Part shown: positions 16,296 through 26,250 of the stretch, piece after piece
Layout: every line of letters starts with the position of its first letter
How positions within the stretch are numbered: the stretch's first letter is position 1
From: Pseudomonadota bacterium
Lineage (GTDB): Bacteria > Pseudomonadota > Gammaproteobacteria > Steroidobacterales > Steroidobacteraceae
Length of the DNA: 42,828 nt
Assembly: GCA_016720075.1 (NCBI GenBank)
Contig: JADJXW010000014.1
Span: 1-42,828 of the forward strand
Direction: 5' to 3'
Made by a program: the position numbers and the translations under genes
Notes under the pieces: model-generated
The model's input: only the letters and a program-made list of their open reading frames with translations
Told to the model about the DNA's origin: nothing
Database searches by the model: none

Positions 16296-17326
16296 TCAGG
16301 TTCCCTGTTCTTCCGCGAGCGCGCGCGCACCAGCGCCATCAGCCGCGCGGCGTCAGCCGCTTCGAAATGGATCGCCGCCGACAGATACCACATCCGGTCG
16401 GAAGCAAAGCCTGCGCATTTTACGGCATCCTTTTCAGTCATGACGATGTCCCGCTCGTCGCCGAAGGCCAGGTCGCCGGGACCGAAGCGATGATGGTCCG
16501 CAAATGCATGCTCCACGGCGTCAATGCCCAGCGTACGCAGGGTGGCGAAAAAGCGGTCGGGATTGCCGATAGCGGCCACCGCGTGCACCGAGCGACCGCG
16601 CCACGTGGGGATCGAGGCCCCCTCGCCCGTCGCAAGTCGCACGAACTGGCGCGGCTGTAGCGCCATGGAGAGGCATTTTTCGCCCACCGCAACCGAGGCA
16701 GGCATGGGCCGGACCAGCCGGCCGTTGAGAACCACGGCATCGACTTCGCGCAGCCGCTGCGGCGGCTCGCGCAATGGGCCGGCCGGCAGCAGCGTGCCGT
16801 TCCCAAGACCCCGCGCGCCATCGACCACCGCGATTTCCAGGGTCCTGCCAAGGGCGTAGTGCTGCAGCCCGTCGTCGGCCACGATGACCTGGCAGCCCGC
16901 GGCGACCAGCTCGCGGGCTGCGGCCAGCCGGTCAACACCCACGCATACCGGGCATTCAGCGCGTCGCGCGAGCAGCAGCGCTTCGTCACCCACCTCGTCC
17001 GCCGGATCCGCTTCGCTGACGAGGCGGGGAACACGCGCCGGGTGCCTGGCGCCATGGCCGCGCAACACCACGCCCGCGCGCAGCCCCTCGGCCTGCAACT
17101 GCTGCACCAGCCAGAGCACCAGCGGAGTCTTGCCCGTGCCGCCCACGCTGATATTGCCCACCACGATCACCGGCACGCCCACCTGCGCGGACCGCAGGAG
17201 GCCCCGGCGGTAGGCCCAGCGTCTGGCGCGCACCGCCCACCCGAACACCACGCTTAAAGGTCGCAACAGCGGCGAGGCAGTCGCGCCGTACCAGCTTGTC
17301 TCCAGCAGGCGCCGCAGGGCGTCCAT
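16296..17326 (-). CDS. lpxK: Tetraacyldisaccharide 4'-kinase LpxK (frameshift near the 3' end)
   Basis: LpxK phosphorylates the lipid A precursor at the 4' position on the cytoplasmic face of the inner membrane. The protein has an N-terminal membrane-associating helix, Walker A NISVGGTGKTPLVLWL, HRFGPGDLAF near the C-terminal part and the MTEKDAVKC motif. As read, the frame runs on past the usual end into the ycaR gene for about 45 extra residues. In the alternative frame from about 16315 the sequence reads ALAEEQGT followed by TGA, placed just before the ycaR ATG, which is the expected end. A one-base change in the CG repeat at about 16310-16325 therefore explains the overrun. The ATG at 17326 overlaps the msbA stop. 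Confidence 0.9.
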
Positions 17327-19074
17327 CAGCCTTCGAACTGCAGCCGGTGCAGTTGCGCATACAGGCCATCGCGCGCGATCAGCTCGGCATGCGTGCCCGA
17401 CTCGGCAACGCGACCTTCCTGCAGCACGATGATCCGGTCTGCCTGCTCAACTGTAGAGAGCCGATGCGCGATCACCAGCGTGGTGCGGCCGCGCATCAGC
17501 TGACCCAGTGCATCCTGCACATGGCGCTCGGATTCGCTGTCCAGCGCCGAAGTGGCCTCGTCCAGGATGAGGATGGGCGCATCGCGCAGCAGCGCGCGGG
17601 CGATGGCCACGCGCTGGCGCTGGCCACCCGACAACAGGTTGCCGCGATCCCCCAGCGGCGTGTCGAATCCCTGCGGCAATCCGGCGGCGAATTCACTCAC
17701 GTGGGCCGCCTCCGCCGCGCGCATGAACTCGGCCTCGCTGATGTTCGCGCTGCCGAAGAGGATGTTGTTGCGCAGCGTATCGTCGAACAGCAGCACATCC
17801 TGGCCCACGTAGGCCACCTGCCGGCGCAGGTCCGCCAGCGAGTACTCGGTCACATCGACGCCGTCTACGAGCACCTGGCCGCTGCTGGCGGTGTACAGGC
17901 GCGGCACCAGCCCCACCAGCGTCGACTTGCCGGCGCCGGAACGTCCGACGATGGCCAGTTGCTGCCCCGGCTGCACCGAGAGGTTCACTTCGCGCAGCAC
18001 GGGCGAACCGCCATTCGAATAAGTGAACGACACGTCGCGCATCTGCACCTCGCCGCGCACGCGCGAGACGTGATGGGTCCCGCCCGCGGGCTCCCGGGCT
18101 TCATCGAGCACCGCGAAGATGCCCTGCCCGGCGGCGATGCCCTGCTGCAGCGGGCCACCGACATTCACCAGTCGCCGCAGCGGCGCCATCACCAGCAGCA
18201 TGGCGGTGATGTAGCCGATGAAATCATTCACCGACACCTGCGATTGCAGCACCTGCGATATGGCGACGGCGAGCACGGCCGCCAGCGCGCAACCCGCCAC
18301 CATCTGCACCACCGGGCCACTGGCGGCCCGCACGTTGATGAGTCGCTGCTGGCTGCGGCGGTTGTGCTCGTTGACCGCCTCGAAGCGCTGCTGCTGCCAG
18401 CCTTCTGCGGTATGCGTCTTGATCAGCACGTGACCATCGAGGGCTTCCTTGGTCACGCGGGTGACATCGCCCATGGACTGCTGGATGCCGGCACTGTGGC
18501 GGCGAAAGCGCCGGTTGATGCCCGACAGCACCCAGCCGATCACCGGCGCGGCCACCAGCGCGAGCAGCGTGAACTGCCAGGATTTCCAGAACATCAGCGT
18601 CAGCAGTCCCACCAGCGCCAGCGAATCGCGGATCAGCACGCACACGGAGTTGGTCGCGGCCTCGGCCACCTGCTCGGCGTCGTAAACGAGCCGTGACAGC
18701 ATGCGCGCGGAGGATTCGCGGTCGTACCAGGCGGCCGGCAGGTGCAGGTACTGCGCGAACAGGTCGGCGCGGATGGCCTTGACCACGCGCCGGCCCACCC
18801 GACCCGGAAAGGCCGTGGCGAGGAAATCGCCCGTGCCACGGACCAGGAACAGCAGCAGCGCGCCCAATGGCACCGCCCACACCGCGCGCGGATCCGGATC
18901 GACGAAGGCGTACTTGAGGAACTGGTCCACGAACCAGGCGATGCCGGCCTCGGTCGAGGCGTACAGCGCCATGCCCGCGACGCCGATGAGGAATGTGCCA
19001 CGCCACGGCCGCGCATAGGCGAGCAGGCGCCGGTACACCGCCCGGACCTCCGCCGCGCTGGCCGTGCGGGTCAT
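17326..19074 (-). CDS. msbA: Lipid A export ATP-binding/permease protein MsbA
   Basis: This homodimeric ABC flippase moves core-lipid A across the inner membrane. The 582-aa half-transporter has a six-helix membrane domain (first about 330 residues) and a nucleotide-binding domain with Walker A VGRSGAGKSTLVGL, Q-loop VGQDVLLFDDTLR, signature LLSGGQRQRVAIARAL, Walker B ILILDEATSALD and H-loop AHRLSTV. Length is typical (E. coli MsbA is 582 aa). The ATG at 19074 overlaps the exbD stop (ATGA) and its stop overlaps the lpxK start. The neighbours confirm the lipid A role against other ABC exporters. Confidence 0.95.
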   Translation of the reverse strand: MTRTASAAEVRAVYRRLLAYARPWRGTFLIGVAGMALYASTEAGIAWFVDQFLKYAFVDPDPRAVWAVPLGALLLFLVRGTGDFLATAFPGRVGRRVVKAIRADLFAQYLHLPAAWYDRESSARMLSRLVYDAEQVAEAATNSVCVLIRDSLALVGLLTLMFWKSWQFTLLALVAAPVIGWVLSGINRRFRRHSAGIQQSMGDVTRVTKEALDGHVLIKTHTAEGWQQQRFEAVNEHNRRSQQRLINVRAASGPVVQMVAGCALAAVLAVAISQVLQSQVSVNDFIGYITAMLLVMAPLRRLVNVGGPLQQGIAAGQGIFAVLDEAREPAGGTHHVSRVRGEVQMRDVSFTYSNGGSPVLREVNLSVQPGQQLAIVGRSGAGKSTLVGLVPRLYTASSGQVLVDGVDVTEYSLADLRRQVAYVGQDVLLFDDTLRNNILFGSANISEAEFMRAAEAAHVSEFAAGLPQGFDTPLGDRGNLLSGGQRQRVAIARALLRDAPILILDEATSALDSESERHVQDALGQLMRGRTTLVIAHRLSTVEQADRIIVLQEGRVAESGTHAELIARDGLYAQLHRLQFEG

Positions 19075-19496
19075 TTCGCTGTGGTCTGCTGCACGGTGGC
19101 GATCTCGAGCTGGGAGAACCCCATCTTGCCCAGCACATCCATCGCGGTGATCACGGACTGGTGCGTGGCCCTCGCGTCCGCGCGCAGCACCACGCGAACA
19201 CCGCGATCCTCGCCGGCCACGGCGGCCACCGCGCCGCGCAGCGTCTCGCGACTGGAATTGACCAGCTCGCGCTCGTTCACCCGGAAGCCGCCCTGCTGGG
19301 TCACGGTCACCACGATCCGTTCGGAAGAGCGATTGTCATGCGGCTTGTCGCTGGCCACGGGCAGCTGCACGCGCATGCGGCCCTGGTCCACGAAAGTGGA
19401 GGACAGCATGAAGAAGATCACCAGCATGAGCAGCACGTCGATCAGCGAGATCAGGTTGATCTCGGGATCCTCGGCCCGGCGCAGCGTGAACTTCAC
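19071..19496 (-). CDS. exbD: Biopolymer transport protein ExbD/TolR family
   Basis: A 141-aa inner-membrane protein with one N-terminal membrane helix (EINLISLIDVLLMLVIFFML) that contains the essential aspartate of the ExbD/TolR proton path, followed by a periplasmic domain (VQLPVASDK ... DARATHQSVITAMDVLGKMG). With ExbB it uses the proton gradient to energise envelope processes. The GTG at 19496 overlaps the exbB stop and gives the normal length; upstream open frame is the exbB gene in another frame. Pairing with msbA is common in this group of bacteria. TolR-like function is an alternative. Confidence 0.92.
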   Translation of the reverse strand: MKFTLRRAEDPEINLISLIDVLLMLVIFFMLSSTFVDQGRMRVQLPVASDKPHDNRSSERIVVTVTQQGGFRVNERELVNSSRETLRGAVAAVAGEDRGVRVVLRADARATHQSVITAMDVLGKMGFSQLEIATVQQTTAK

Positions 19497-20118
19497 TCGC
19501 CCTGCTCGGCGTTCTCGCCCCGATCGTTCAGCGCGTCCGCGAAGCGCACGACATCGCGCTCCATCTGCGCCACGATCCGGTCGACCCTGCGACGCAGGTG
19601 TCGGTAGGCGATGTACGAAGGAATGGCGACGCACAGGCCGGCGGCGGTGGTGATCAGCGCCTCGGAGATGCCACCCGACAGCAGCCTGGGATCCCCCATT
19701 CCCCTTCCTGGATGGCATTGAAGGCCTTGATGATGCCGGTGACCGTGCCCAGCAGTCCGATCAACGGCGCGACGCCGGCGATGGTGCCCAGCGTATTCAG
19801 GAAGCGGTCGAGGTCCTGCGCCACATGGCGGCCTTCATCCTCCAGGCGCTCCATCATCACGGCGCGCGGGCGGTGGCGGCTCTTGAGTCCAGCGGCCAGC
19901 AGCTTGCCCAGTGGTGAATTGGTTTCCAGCGCGGCAACGACCTTGTCGTTGATCTGCCCGGCCTCCACCAGCGCCCAGATGCGTCGCGTGAGGTCTGTCG
20001 GCACCACGCGTCGCAGCTGCAGCGTCCACATTCGCTCGAGGATGATGGCTGCAGCGATGACTGAACACAGCAATATCGGCCACATCAAAGGGCCGCCGGC
20101 GCGCACGATTTCCCACAT
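19493..20118 (-). CDS. exbB: Biopolymer transport protein ExbB/TolQ family (one frameshift)
   Basis: This three-helix inner-membrane protein forms the proton channel with ExbD. It starts MWEIVRAGGPLMWPILLCSV (ATG 20118) and has the family motif LNTLGTIAGVAPLIGLLGTVTG. Across a frame break it continues as MGDPRLLSGGISEALITTAAGL and IPSYIAYRHLRRRVD. The break is at about 19703 in a run of four G; adding one G restores the reading frame and gives about 209 aa. The sequence upstream of 20118 is open but not ExbB-like, and a 49-bp gap separates the gene from comEC. Confidence 0.88.
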
Positions 20119-20167
20119 GGGCGCGAATGATAGCCCAAAGCACCCGGCCGGCTTTGGTCGCGTTGCG

Positions 20168-22423
20168 TCAGGGACGGGCGCAGGCGTCGGCGCGGCCACC
20201 GGCCGACCAAATCCCCGCCTGCCACTCGGTCGCGGCGGACCTGACCAGCCGCCCATCGGCGCGCAGCGTGAGGCGCACCGAACCCAGGCTCGCCGTGCTC
20301 CACAGTGATCGATCGCTGCCGCCGCGGTGCGCGCGCAGCGCCCGCCAGCTGCCGGATTGCCATTCGCTGGACGACAGGCTTGCCAGTGCCAGCACGTCGG
20401 GTGCGGAGCGTGCCAGCAGCGCTGCCGCGTCCCTGGCGCTGCTCGGCAGGATCACGATCGAGGCCGGACCGGAGTCGGGCATCTGCCCCGACGGCACGCG
20501 CAGCGGCGACACGACCAGCAGCCTGCCGCCGGCGCGGGCGTAGAGCCAGCAGCCGTCTGCGGCGGCGAGCCGCGTGAAGTCAACCCCATCCCACTGCCAC
20601 CGACCATCGACGCAGCCGGGAATATCCGGCGTGGACCTGGACGTGCCGGACAGCACGGCACCCAGGGGCAGTCCTGCCCTCGCCATCGCCAGGCCCTGCA
20701 GTGAATCCCGGTCCAGGCGATCGAGCAGCACATCGACGGCAGCCGCGGAGCGGCGCAGTTCCGGCAGCACCTCGCGCTCGAAGCGCCGACCGGCCGTGCC
20801 GAAGCTCTCGCCCGTGCCGAGCAGCAACTGATGTTCCGCAGTGCGCAGCACCACCGCCCGCGAGGCGCCCACATCGAGCATCACCACTTCAAGAGTGCCC
20901 CGTCCCGGTTGCGGCGCCTGGGCAGCAAAGCCGCTGCCCAGCAGCGCCAGCGCGCCCAGTCGCATCGCCGGTGGCAGCGGCGCGAGCACGCAGAGCACCG
21001 CCGGCGCGGCAATCAGCAGCCACATCGTGGTGGCATTGATGTCCAGCAGAGCGCCCGGCAGATCAGCGGCGCGCACCAGCAATGGCCAGGATTGCTGCGC
21101 GGCCCAGGCGGCCAGATCCACCAGCGAATCTGCGCACCAGTGCGCGACCTGCAGCGGCACAAGGTACAGGGCCGTCGCAACCAGCACCGGCGGCACCAGC
21201 GCGAACGTGAACAGCGGTATGGCCACCGCATTGACGAACGGACCCACGGCCGAGAAACTGCCGAACAGCGCCGCCGTGACGGGCAGCAGCGCGATGGTCA
21301 CCACCCACTGCACCAGCGCCGCGGCGCGCAGCGTTCCCGGCGGGTGCAGCCTGCCCCCGGCGATGAGGATGATCGCGGCCACCGCGCAGAAAGACAGCCA
21401 GAAGCCGGCACTGAGCGCCGCCAGTGGATCGAGCACCAGCACGGCGACCAGTGATGCCGCCACGCTCCAGGTCGGCGCCACATGGCGCCCGCAGCAGCGG
21501 GCCGCGAGGAATACCGCCAGCATCAGCGCAGTGCGCTGCGCGGGAACCGAAAAGCCCGACAGCAGCGCATAGCCGAACGCCAGCACGATGCCTGTGACCG
21601 CCGCGAACGATTCGCGGCGGCAGCGCGCGCCAGGGCCTGGCCAGCGCCGCCATAGCCCCCGCGCCAGCGCCATGCACAGCAGCGCGAAGAACGTGACATG
21701 CATGCCGGATATGGCCACCAGGTGCGTGATGCCCGTGGCACTGAAGACGCGCCATTGCAGCGTGGACACATCTGCCGTGACGCCGACGGCCAGCGCCGCC
21801 AGCAGCGCGGCCGCAGACGGATCGGCAACCCGCGTCCGGATGCGATCGGCCACCGCCAGGCGCAGACCGTCGATGGAAGCCGGGGCCGGCGCCAGCAGGT
21901 GATTCAGCGGTGATGCGCGCACGCGCGCCGTGGCGCTGACGTGATCGCGCAACAGTGCACGCCGCCTCGCATCCGCGCCGGCTGCGGTCGCGGGCGGATC
22001 GAACTGCAGCAGGAGTTGCCAGCGCTCGCCACTGATTGGCGGCTTCAGGCCCGGTTGTGAGATGCGCACGCGCAGCGGCGGATATGCAGGCGGACGGGCG
22101 GGCTCCACCCAGGCGTCGTACTGCCACCCTGCGCCCTGCGGGGCCGGGATCGAATCGATGCGCGCGATGACCAGGCGTCGCTCCGCGCAGTCAAACGTGG
22201 CCGACAGCACGCGCCCGGCGGCCGACTGCGCCAGCAGAAACCCGGCAACCATCGCAACGCCCAGCATCCGCCAGCCGCCGATGAGCGCGAGCACTGCGAT
22301 TGCCACCAGGGCGCCGAACACGCCCGCTTGCCAGGCCGCCGGCGCGAACAGCGCAATGAGAATCCCTCCCAGCAGTCCTGCGGCAAGCGAACTCACCGCA
22401 CGGCCCGGTGTGCGCCGGAGCAC
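20168..22423 (-). CDS. comEC: ComEC/Rec2 family DNA-uptake channel protein with degenerate metallo-beta-lactamase domain
   Basis: ComEC forms the inner-membrane channel for single-stranded DNA in natural transformation. The protein (about 751 aa from the GTG at 22423) has N-terminal membrane helices, an OB-like DUF4131 domain, the Competence domain with THLVAISGMHVTFF and some ten helices, and a C-terminal domain that aligns with the metallo-beta-lactamase region. That last domain is unusual: where family members have DVGQG, DTG and HxHxDH, this one reads LDVGAS, LLGTGESFG and LLDRLDRDSLQGL, so the metal ligands are gone. The start is uncertain: GTG 22396 and an open frame back to 22636 exist, but the latter overlaps the divergent DUF2062 gene. 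Confidence 0.88.
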   Translation of the reverse strand: MLRRTPGRAVSSLAAGLLGGILIALFAPAAWQAGVFGALVAIAVLALIGGWRMLGVAMVAGFLLAQSAAGRVLSATFDCAERRLVIARIDSIPAPQGAGWQYDAWVEPARPPAYPPLRVRISQPGLKPPISGERWQLLLQFDPPATAAGADARRRALLRDHVSATARVRASPLNHLLAPAPASIDGLRLAVADRIRTRVADPSAAALLAALAVGVTADVSTLQWRVFSATGITHLVAISGMHVTFFALLCMALARGLWRRWPGPGARCRRESFAAVTGIVLAFGYALLSGFSVPAQRTALMLAVFLAARCCGRHVAPTWSVAASLVAVLVLDPLAALSAGFWLSFCAVAAIILIAGGRLHPPGTLRAAALVQWVVTIALLPVTAALFGSFSAVGPFVNAVAIPLFTFALVPPVLVATALYLVPLQVAHWCADSLVDLAAWAAQQSWPLLVRAADLPGALLDINATTMWLLIAAPAVLCVLAPLPPAMRLGALALLGSGFAAQAPQPGRGTLEVVMLDVGASRAVVLRTAEHQLLLGTGESFGTAGRRFEREVLPELRRSAAAVDVLLDRLDRDSLQGLAMARAGLPLGAVLSGTSRSTPDIPGCVDGRWQWDGVDFTRLAAADGCWLYARAGGRLLVVSPLRVPSGQMPDSGPASIVILPSSARDAAALLARSAPDVLALASLSSSEWQSGSWRALRAHRGGSDRSLWSTASLGSVRLTLRADGRLVRSAATEWQAGIWSAGGRADACARP

Positions 22424-22437
22424 GCGGAGGTCGGGCC

Positions 22438-22446
22438 TGATAAAGT
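22438..22446 (+). promoter_or_regulatory. Putative -10 element close to the DUF2062 start
   Basis: TGATAAAGT ends 10 bp before the ATG at 22457. No Shine-Dalgarno is visible between them, so transcription would start a few bases from the start codon. No clear -35 hexamer is seen. Confidence 0.35.
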
Positions 22447-22456
22447 GCGCGATCCG

Positions 22457-22977
22457 ATGCCACGCGAATTTTTCCGCAAGTTCCGGCCCACGGCGCACAA
22501 GCTGCGCACCAGCTGGTATTTCCGGCTGCTGGGGCCGCGCATCACCGATGCGCGGCTGTGGGGCCTGAACCGCCGCGCCATCACCGCGGCCTTCGGCGCC
22601 GGTGTTGCCATTGCCTTCATCCCCCTGCCCGCGCACCTGCTGCTGGGACTCATTGCCGCGATGGTCTGGCGGCTGAACATCCCCGCGATGGTCGCGACGC
22701 TGCTGCTGCTGAATCCCTGACCGCCGTACCGGTGTACTACGTGGCGTATCGGGTGGGCGCCCTGATCCTGCGGGTGCCGCCGGGCCAGTTCGCCTTCGAA
22801 CTGAGCTGGAACTGGCTGCAGACCGGGCTGGGCAGCATCTGGAAGCCCTTCCTGCTGGGCTGCCTGGTGTGCGGGGTGCTCGGTGGCTACGCGGCGTATC
22901 GCGCGCTGGAGCTCGCCTGGCGCTTCAGCACGGTGAACAGGTTAAACGCGCGCCGCAGTTCAGTCAGGGAGCCTTAA
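22457..22977 (+). CDS. DUF2062 domain-containing membrane protein (one frameshift)
   Basis: A protein of about 173 aa after correction. The N-terminus MPREFFRKFRPTAHKLRTSW is basic. It is followed by the DUF2062 region: GLNRRAITAAFGAGVAIAFI and PLPAHLLLGLIAAMVWRLNIP, then after the break LTAVPVYYVAYRVGALIL and a last membrane helix before an Arg-rich tail. As read, the first frame stops at a TGA after LLLLNP. The run CCC at about 22716-22718 needs a fourth C to give NPLTAVP, the conserved family motif. The function of DUF2062 proteins is unknown; it is a common neighbour of comEC and lol genes. The stop overlaps the lolD stop in the palindrome TTAA. Confidence 0.85.
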
Positions 22978-23659
22978 GCGGCGCGTTCGCGCAGATTTCC
23001 GTCGGTCAGCGTCAGCACGCGTTCCATGCGCGAGGCCAGCTGCAGGTCGTGCGTCACCACGATGAGGGCCGTGCCTTTGTCGCGATTGAGCTCCAGCATC
23101 AGCTCGAATACCTGCCGCGCGTTGGCGCCGTCCAGGTTGCCGGTGGGCTCATCGGCCAGCACCAGCGCGGATCGGTCACCAGCGCCCGCGCCACGGCGGC
23201 GCGCTGCCGCTCGCCGCCTGAGAGCTGGTGGGGTCGGTGCGTCAGTCGCGCCGACAGCCCAACGCGATCCAGCACCGCCTGCGCGCGCGCGCGCGCCTCC
23301 TCGGCCGGCATGCGCCGCACCAGCAGCGGCATCGCCACGTTCTCCAGCGCCGAGAACTCCGGCAGCAGGTGGTGGAACTGGTAGACGAATCCCACCGCGC
23401 GATTGCGCAGCTGGCAGCGTTCGCGCTCGCCCAGCGCGTGGATGTCCCTGCCCTGCACCAGCACCTGCCCGCCGTCCGGCGCATCCAGCCCGCCCAGCAC
23501 CTGCAGCAGCGTGGTCTTGCCCGATCCGGAGGCGCCGACGATGGCCAGGCGCTCGCCGGCGGCCACCTCGAGGTGCACTTCCTTCAGCACATCGAGCCGG
23601 GTGCCGCCCTCGCTGAAGCCGCGACGCACGCCGACAGCGCGCAATACCGATTCAGTCAT
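22974..23659 (-). CDS. lolD: Lipoprotein-releasing system ATP-binding protein LolD (one frameshift)
   Basis: LolD is the ATPase that drives release of outer-membrane lipoproteins from the inner membrane to LolA. It begins MTESVLRAVGVRRGFSEGGT. Walker A is VGASGSGKTTLLQVLGGLD, the LolD-typical segment is GFVYQFHHLLPEFSALENVA, and the signature is HQLSGGERQRAAVARAL. After a break come LADEPTGNLDGANARQ (Walker B/D-loop) and VVTHDLQLA. The break is at about 23165: GATCCGCGC would read ALVTDPALVLADEPTGNLDG with one more G. The ATG at 23659 overlaps the lolC 3' end by 8 bp. Confidence 0.92.
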
Positions 23660-24907
23660 GACGCAACACCTCTGCGGGAGCCAGTCGGGAGGCCCGCCAT
23701 GCCGGATACACCGTGGCGACGACACACAGCAGCAAGGCCACGATGCTGACGCGGGCCACGTCGGCGAGCCGCACCTGCGCGGGAAGATCACTCATGAAAT
23801 ACACCTTCGCATCCAGGAAACGCGTGCCGGTCAGTGCTTCCAGGCCATGCACCAGCGTCTCGAGGTTCATCGCCAGCAGCACGCCAAGCCCGATGCCGGC
23901 CGCGACGCCGGCAAGGCCGATCATCATGCCCTGCACGAGGAACACGGCCTGGATGTTGCGCGGCGCGGCGCCCAGCGTGCGCAGGATGGCGATGTCCTGG
24001 GATTTGTCCTTCACCACCATCACCAGCGTCGCCACGATGTTGAATGCCGCCATGCCGACGATCAGCGACAGGATCACGAACAGCATCGACTTGGTCATCT
24101 GGATCGACCTGAAGAAATTCGGATGGATGCGAGTCCAGTCGCTGACGTAGAAGCCGCCGCCGAGCTCGAGCGCGAGGTTGCGCACCGTCTCGGGCGCGCG
24201 GACCGGATCGTCCAGCGCGAGGCGCATGCCGGTGACGCGGTCGCCGAGGCGGTAGATCCGCGCCGCGTCGGCCAGATGCAGCAGCGCCAGGCCCCGGTCG
24301 AATTCGTACATGCCGGAGTGGAACAGGCCGGAGACCTTGAAGCGGCGCATGCGCGGCACCAGCCCGGCCGGCGTCACGGTGCCCTCGGGCGCGATGACCA
24401 CCACGGTGCCCCCGACGCCGATGCCCAGCTCCTGCGCCAGCGCATCGCCCAGCACGATGCCATAGCCGCCGGCCTTGAGCGAAGCCAGCTCCCCCTGCAC
24501 CAGCGAGCGGCCGATGCCGACGATGGCCTGTTCCTGCAGCGGATCGATGCCACGCAGCTGCGTGCCGGCCAGCCGCGTGCCGGCCGCGAGCATCGCGCGC
24601 GCCTCGATGAACGGCGCCGGCCGGACGCCCGGCGCGTCGTGGCCCGCTGCTGCACCGCGCGCCAGTCCGGCAGCGGCCCTCCAGCCCCATCAGCGTGGCG
24701 TGCGAGGTCACCGTCAGGATGCGCGCGCGCAGTTCGCTCTCGAACCCGTTCATCACCGACATCACCACCAGCAGCACCGCCACGCCCAGCGCCAGCCCCA
24801 CCGCACTGATCAGCGTGATGAACGACAGGAAGCCGCGCCGGTTGCCGGAGCGCAGATAGCGCGTGCCGACCAGCCATTCGTACGTGTTGGCGCAGCGACA
24901 GACTCAT
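23652..24907 (-). CDS. lolC: Lipoprotein-releasing system transmembrane protein LolC/LolE family, gene 1 (three frameshifts)
   Basis: A FtsX-like membrane subunit of the Lol ABC complex. Assembled across frames it reads MSLSLR, then TYEWLVGTRYLRSGNRRGFL, ISAVGLALGVAVLLVVMSVMNGFESELR, shown here by VLLVVMSVMNGFESELR, a periplasmic domain, and three C-terminal helices with KSQDIAILRTLGAAPRNIQ and YPAWRASRLAPAEVLRHD, the family ending. Breaks fall at about 24890, 24680 and 24642; between them each frame gives perfect LolC sequence. The first membrane helix and the periplasmic domain are otherwise complete, for about 415 aa. The ATG at 24907 overlaps the stop of the second Lol permease (ATGA). 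LolC versus LolE cannot be told apart securely. Confidence 0.88.
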
Positions 24908-26138
24908 TCGTAGCGCAACGCCTCGGCCGGTGGCGTGGCGGCCGCGCGCCGCGCCGGATAAACGGTGGCGAGCGCGGTGACGAGCAGCGCGCTCAGCGCG
25001 ACCAGCAATACATCCATCCAGTGCAGCTCCGAAGGCACCTGGGTGATGTAGTACACGTCGGAATCGAATAGCTGCAGGCCGAACACGGCGCCCAGGAAAC
25101 CCAGGATGGGGTCCACGTTCATGGCAATGGCCAGGCCCAGCAGCACGCCGGCGATCACGCCCGCCCAGCCGATGATCAGCCCCTGCACGATGAACACGCG
25201 CGCCATGGTGCCGGGCTCGGCACCCAGTGTTCTGAGGATGGCGATGTCGGTGCGCTTGTCGGTGACCACCATCACCAGCATGGCCACGATGTTGAAGGCG
25301 GCCACTCCCACCACCAGCAGCAGGATCAGCGCCATCATCGTCTTCTCGATGCGGATCGCGCGGAAGTAGCTGGCGTGCTCGCCTGTCCAGTCCGACACCA
25401 CGGTGCCAGCGGCCAGCGTGGCGCGGATCCGCGCGGCAATCTGCGGCGCCGCCAGCGCATCGGGAACCTGCACGGCAAGGCCCACCGAACCGCTGCGAGC
25501 GGCGCCCAGCTCAAGCAGCGTGGCGGGCGTGGCGAAGGCCAGCGTGCCGTCGTGCTCCTGCAGCCCCGCCTCGAAGATGGCGCCAACGGTGAACTCGCGC
25601 AGCCGGGCCTCGGGCAACTCGCCGCCCGTCACCGTCGGCACCAGCAAGGTGAAAGGATCTCCCACGGCCACGCCCAGCTGCTCGGCCACCTGGCGGCCGA
25701 CGATCACTGGACTGCCTGGCTGGTCGGCGGGCGCACCTCGCCCTCCAGCAGCAGGTCGGCAAGCTCGGCGCGCATCGCTGCGCCCGCGGCCGGCAGCAGC
25801 AGCGGCAGCATCTCCGGTTGCCGCACGGCCAGCGCCTGCAGCTCGGCATAGGGTTCCGCCGCCTTCACGCCTGGAACGGCAGCCAGCCCGGGAGCGCATG
25901 GATTCCCAGTCGCGCGCGGGATCATCGGGGCCGAGAGCCTCACCGGCGCCGACAGCGCCAGCAGCCGCGAGCGCAGCTCCGACTCGAAGCCATTCATCAC
26001 GGAAAGAATGACGATCAGCGCCGCCACGCCCACCGCGACTCCCAGCAGCGACACCCAGGTAATGAAGGAGACGAAGAACCGGTGCGCGCGGGCGCCTGAA
26101 TAACGCAGACCGATGAACAGTGGCAGGGGCTGGAACAT
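24904..26138 (-). CDS. lolE: Lipoprotein-releasing system transmembrane protein LolC/LolE family, gene 2 (frameshifted)
   Basis: The second FtsX-type subunit of the Lol complex. It starts MFQPLPLFIGLRYSGARAHR (ATG 26138), with the first helix FITWVSLLGVAVGVAALIVI and SVMNGFESELRSR. After a periplasmic domain come SPVIVGRQVAEQLGV, TDKRTDIAILRTLGAEPGTM, three helices and the ending YPARRAAATPPAEALRYE. Frames change at about 25925 and 25900, a pair that mutually compensates: DDPARDWESMRSR appears only in the other frame. They change again at about 25720. Corrected length is about 411 aa. It heads the operon lolE-lolC-lolD. The name lolE, not lolC, is by position only. Confidence 0.88.
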
Positions 26139-26238
26139 GGGCGAGGCATTCTTGCATGGCGCGGAGAAATAGCGACGCAATTCACGTTTTGCCCCACCCG
26201 CCGGCGGGGCGGGGTTCGTCCGGAACCCATGGCGCTGA

Positions 26239-26244
26239 TATAGT
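26239..26244 (+). promoter_or_regulatory. Putative -10 element (TATAGT) of a leaderless gene
   Basis: TATAGT is followed by exactly six bases and then the ATG at 26251, so transcription would begin at the A of the start codon. There is no room for a ribosome binding site. The -35 region is not recognisable. A GC-rich hairpin (CCCGCCGGCGGG, 26197-26208) lies further upstream between this gene and divergent lolE. Confidence 0.4.
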
Positions 26245-26250
26245 CGGGCC

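Noticed and set aside
23652..26138. lolC and lolE as decayed pseudogenes or as several short genes
   Set aside because: Each piece is perfectly conserved in its own frame and the system is normally essential, so sequence errors explain it better.
26192..26214. GC-rich hairpin between lolE and the small secreted gene as a terminator
   Set aside because: The flanking genes diverge, so no transcript is expected to end here, and no T-run follows on either strand.
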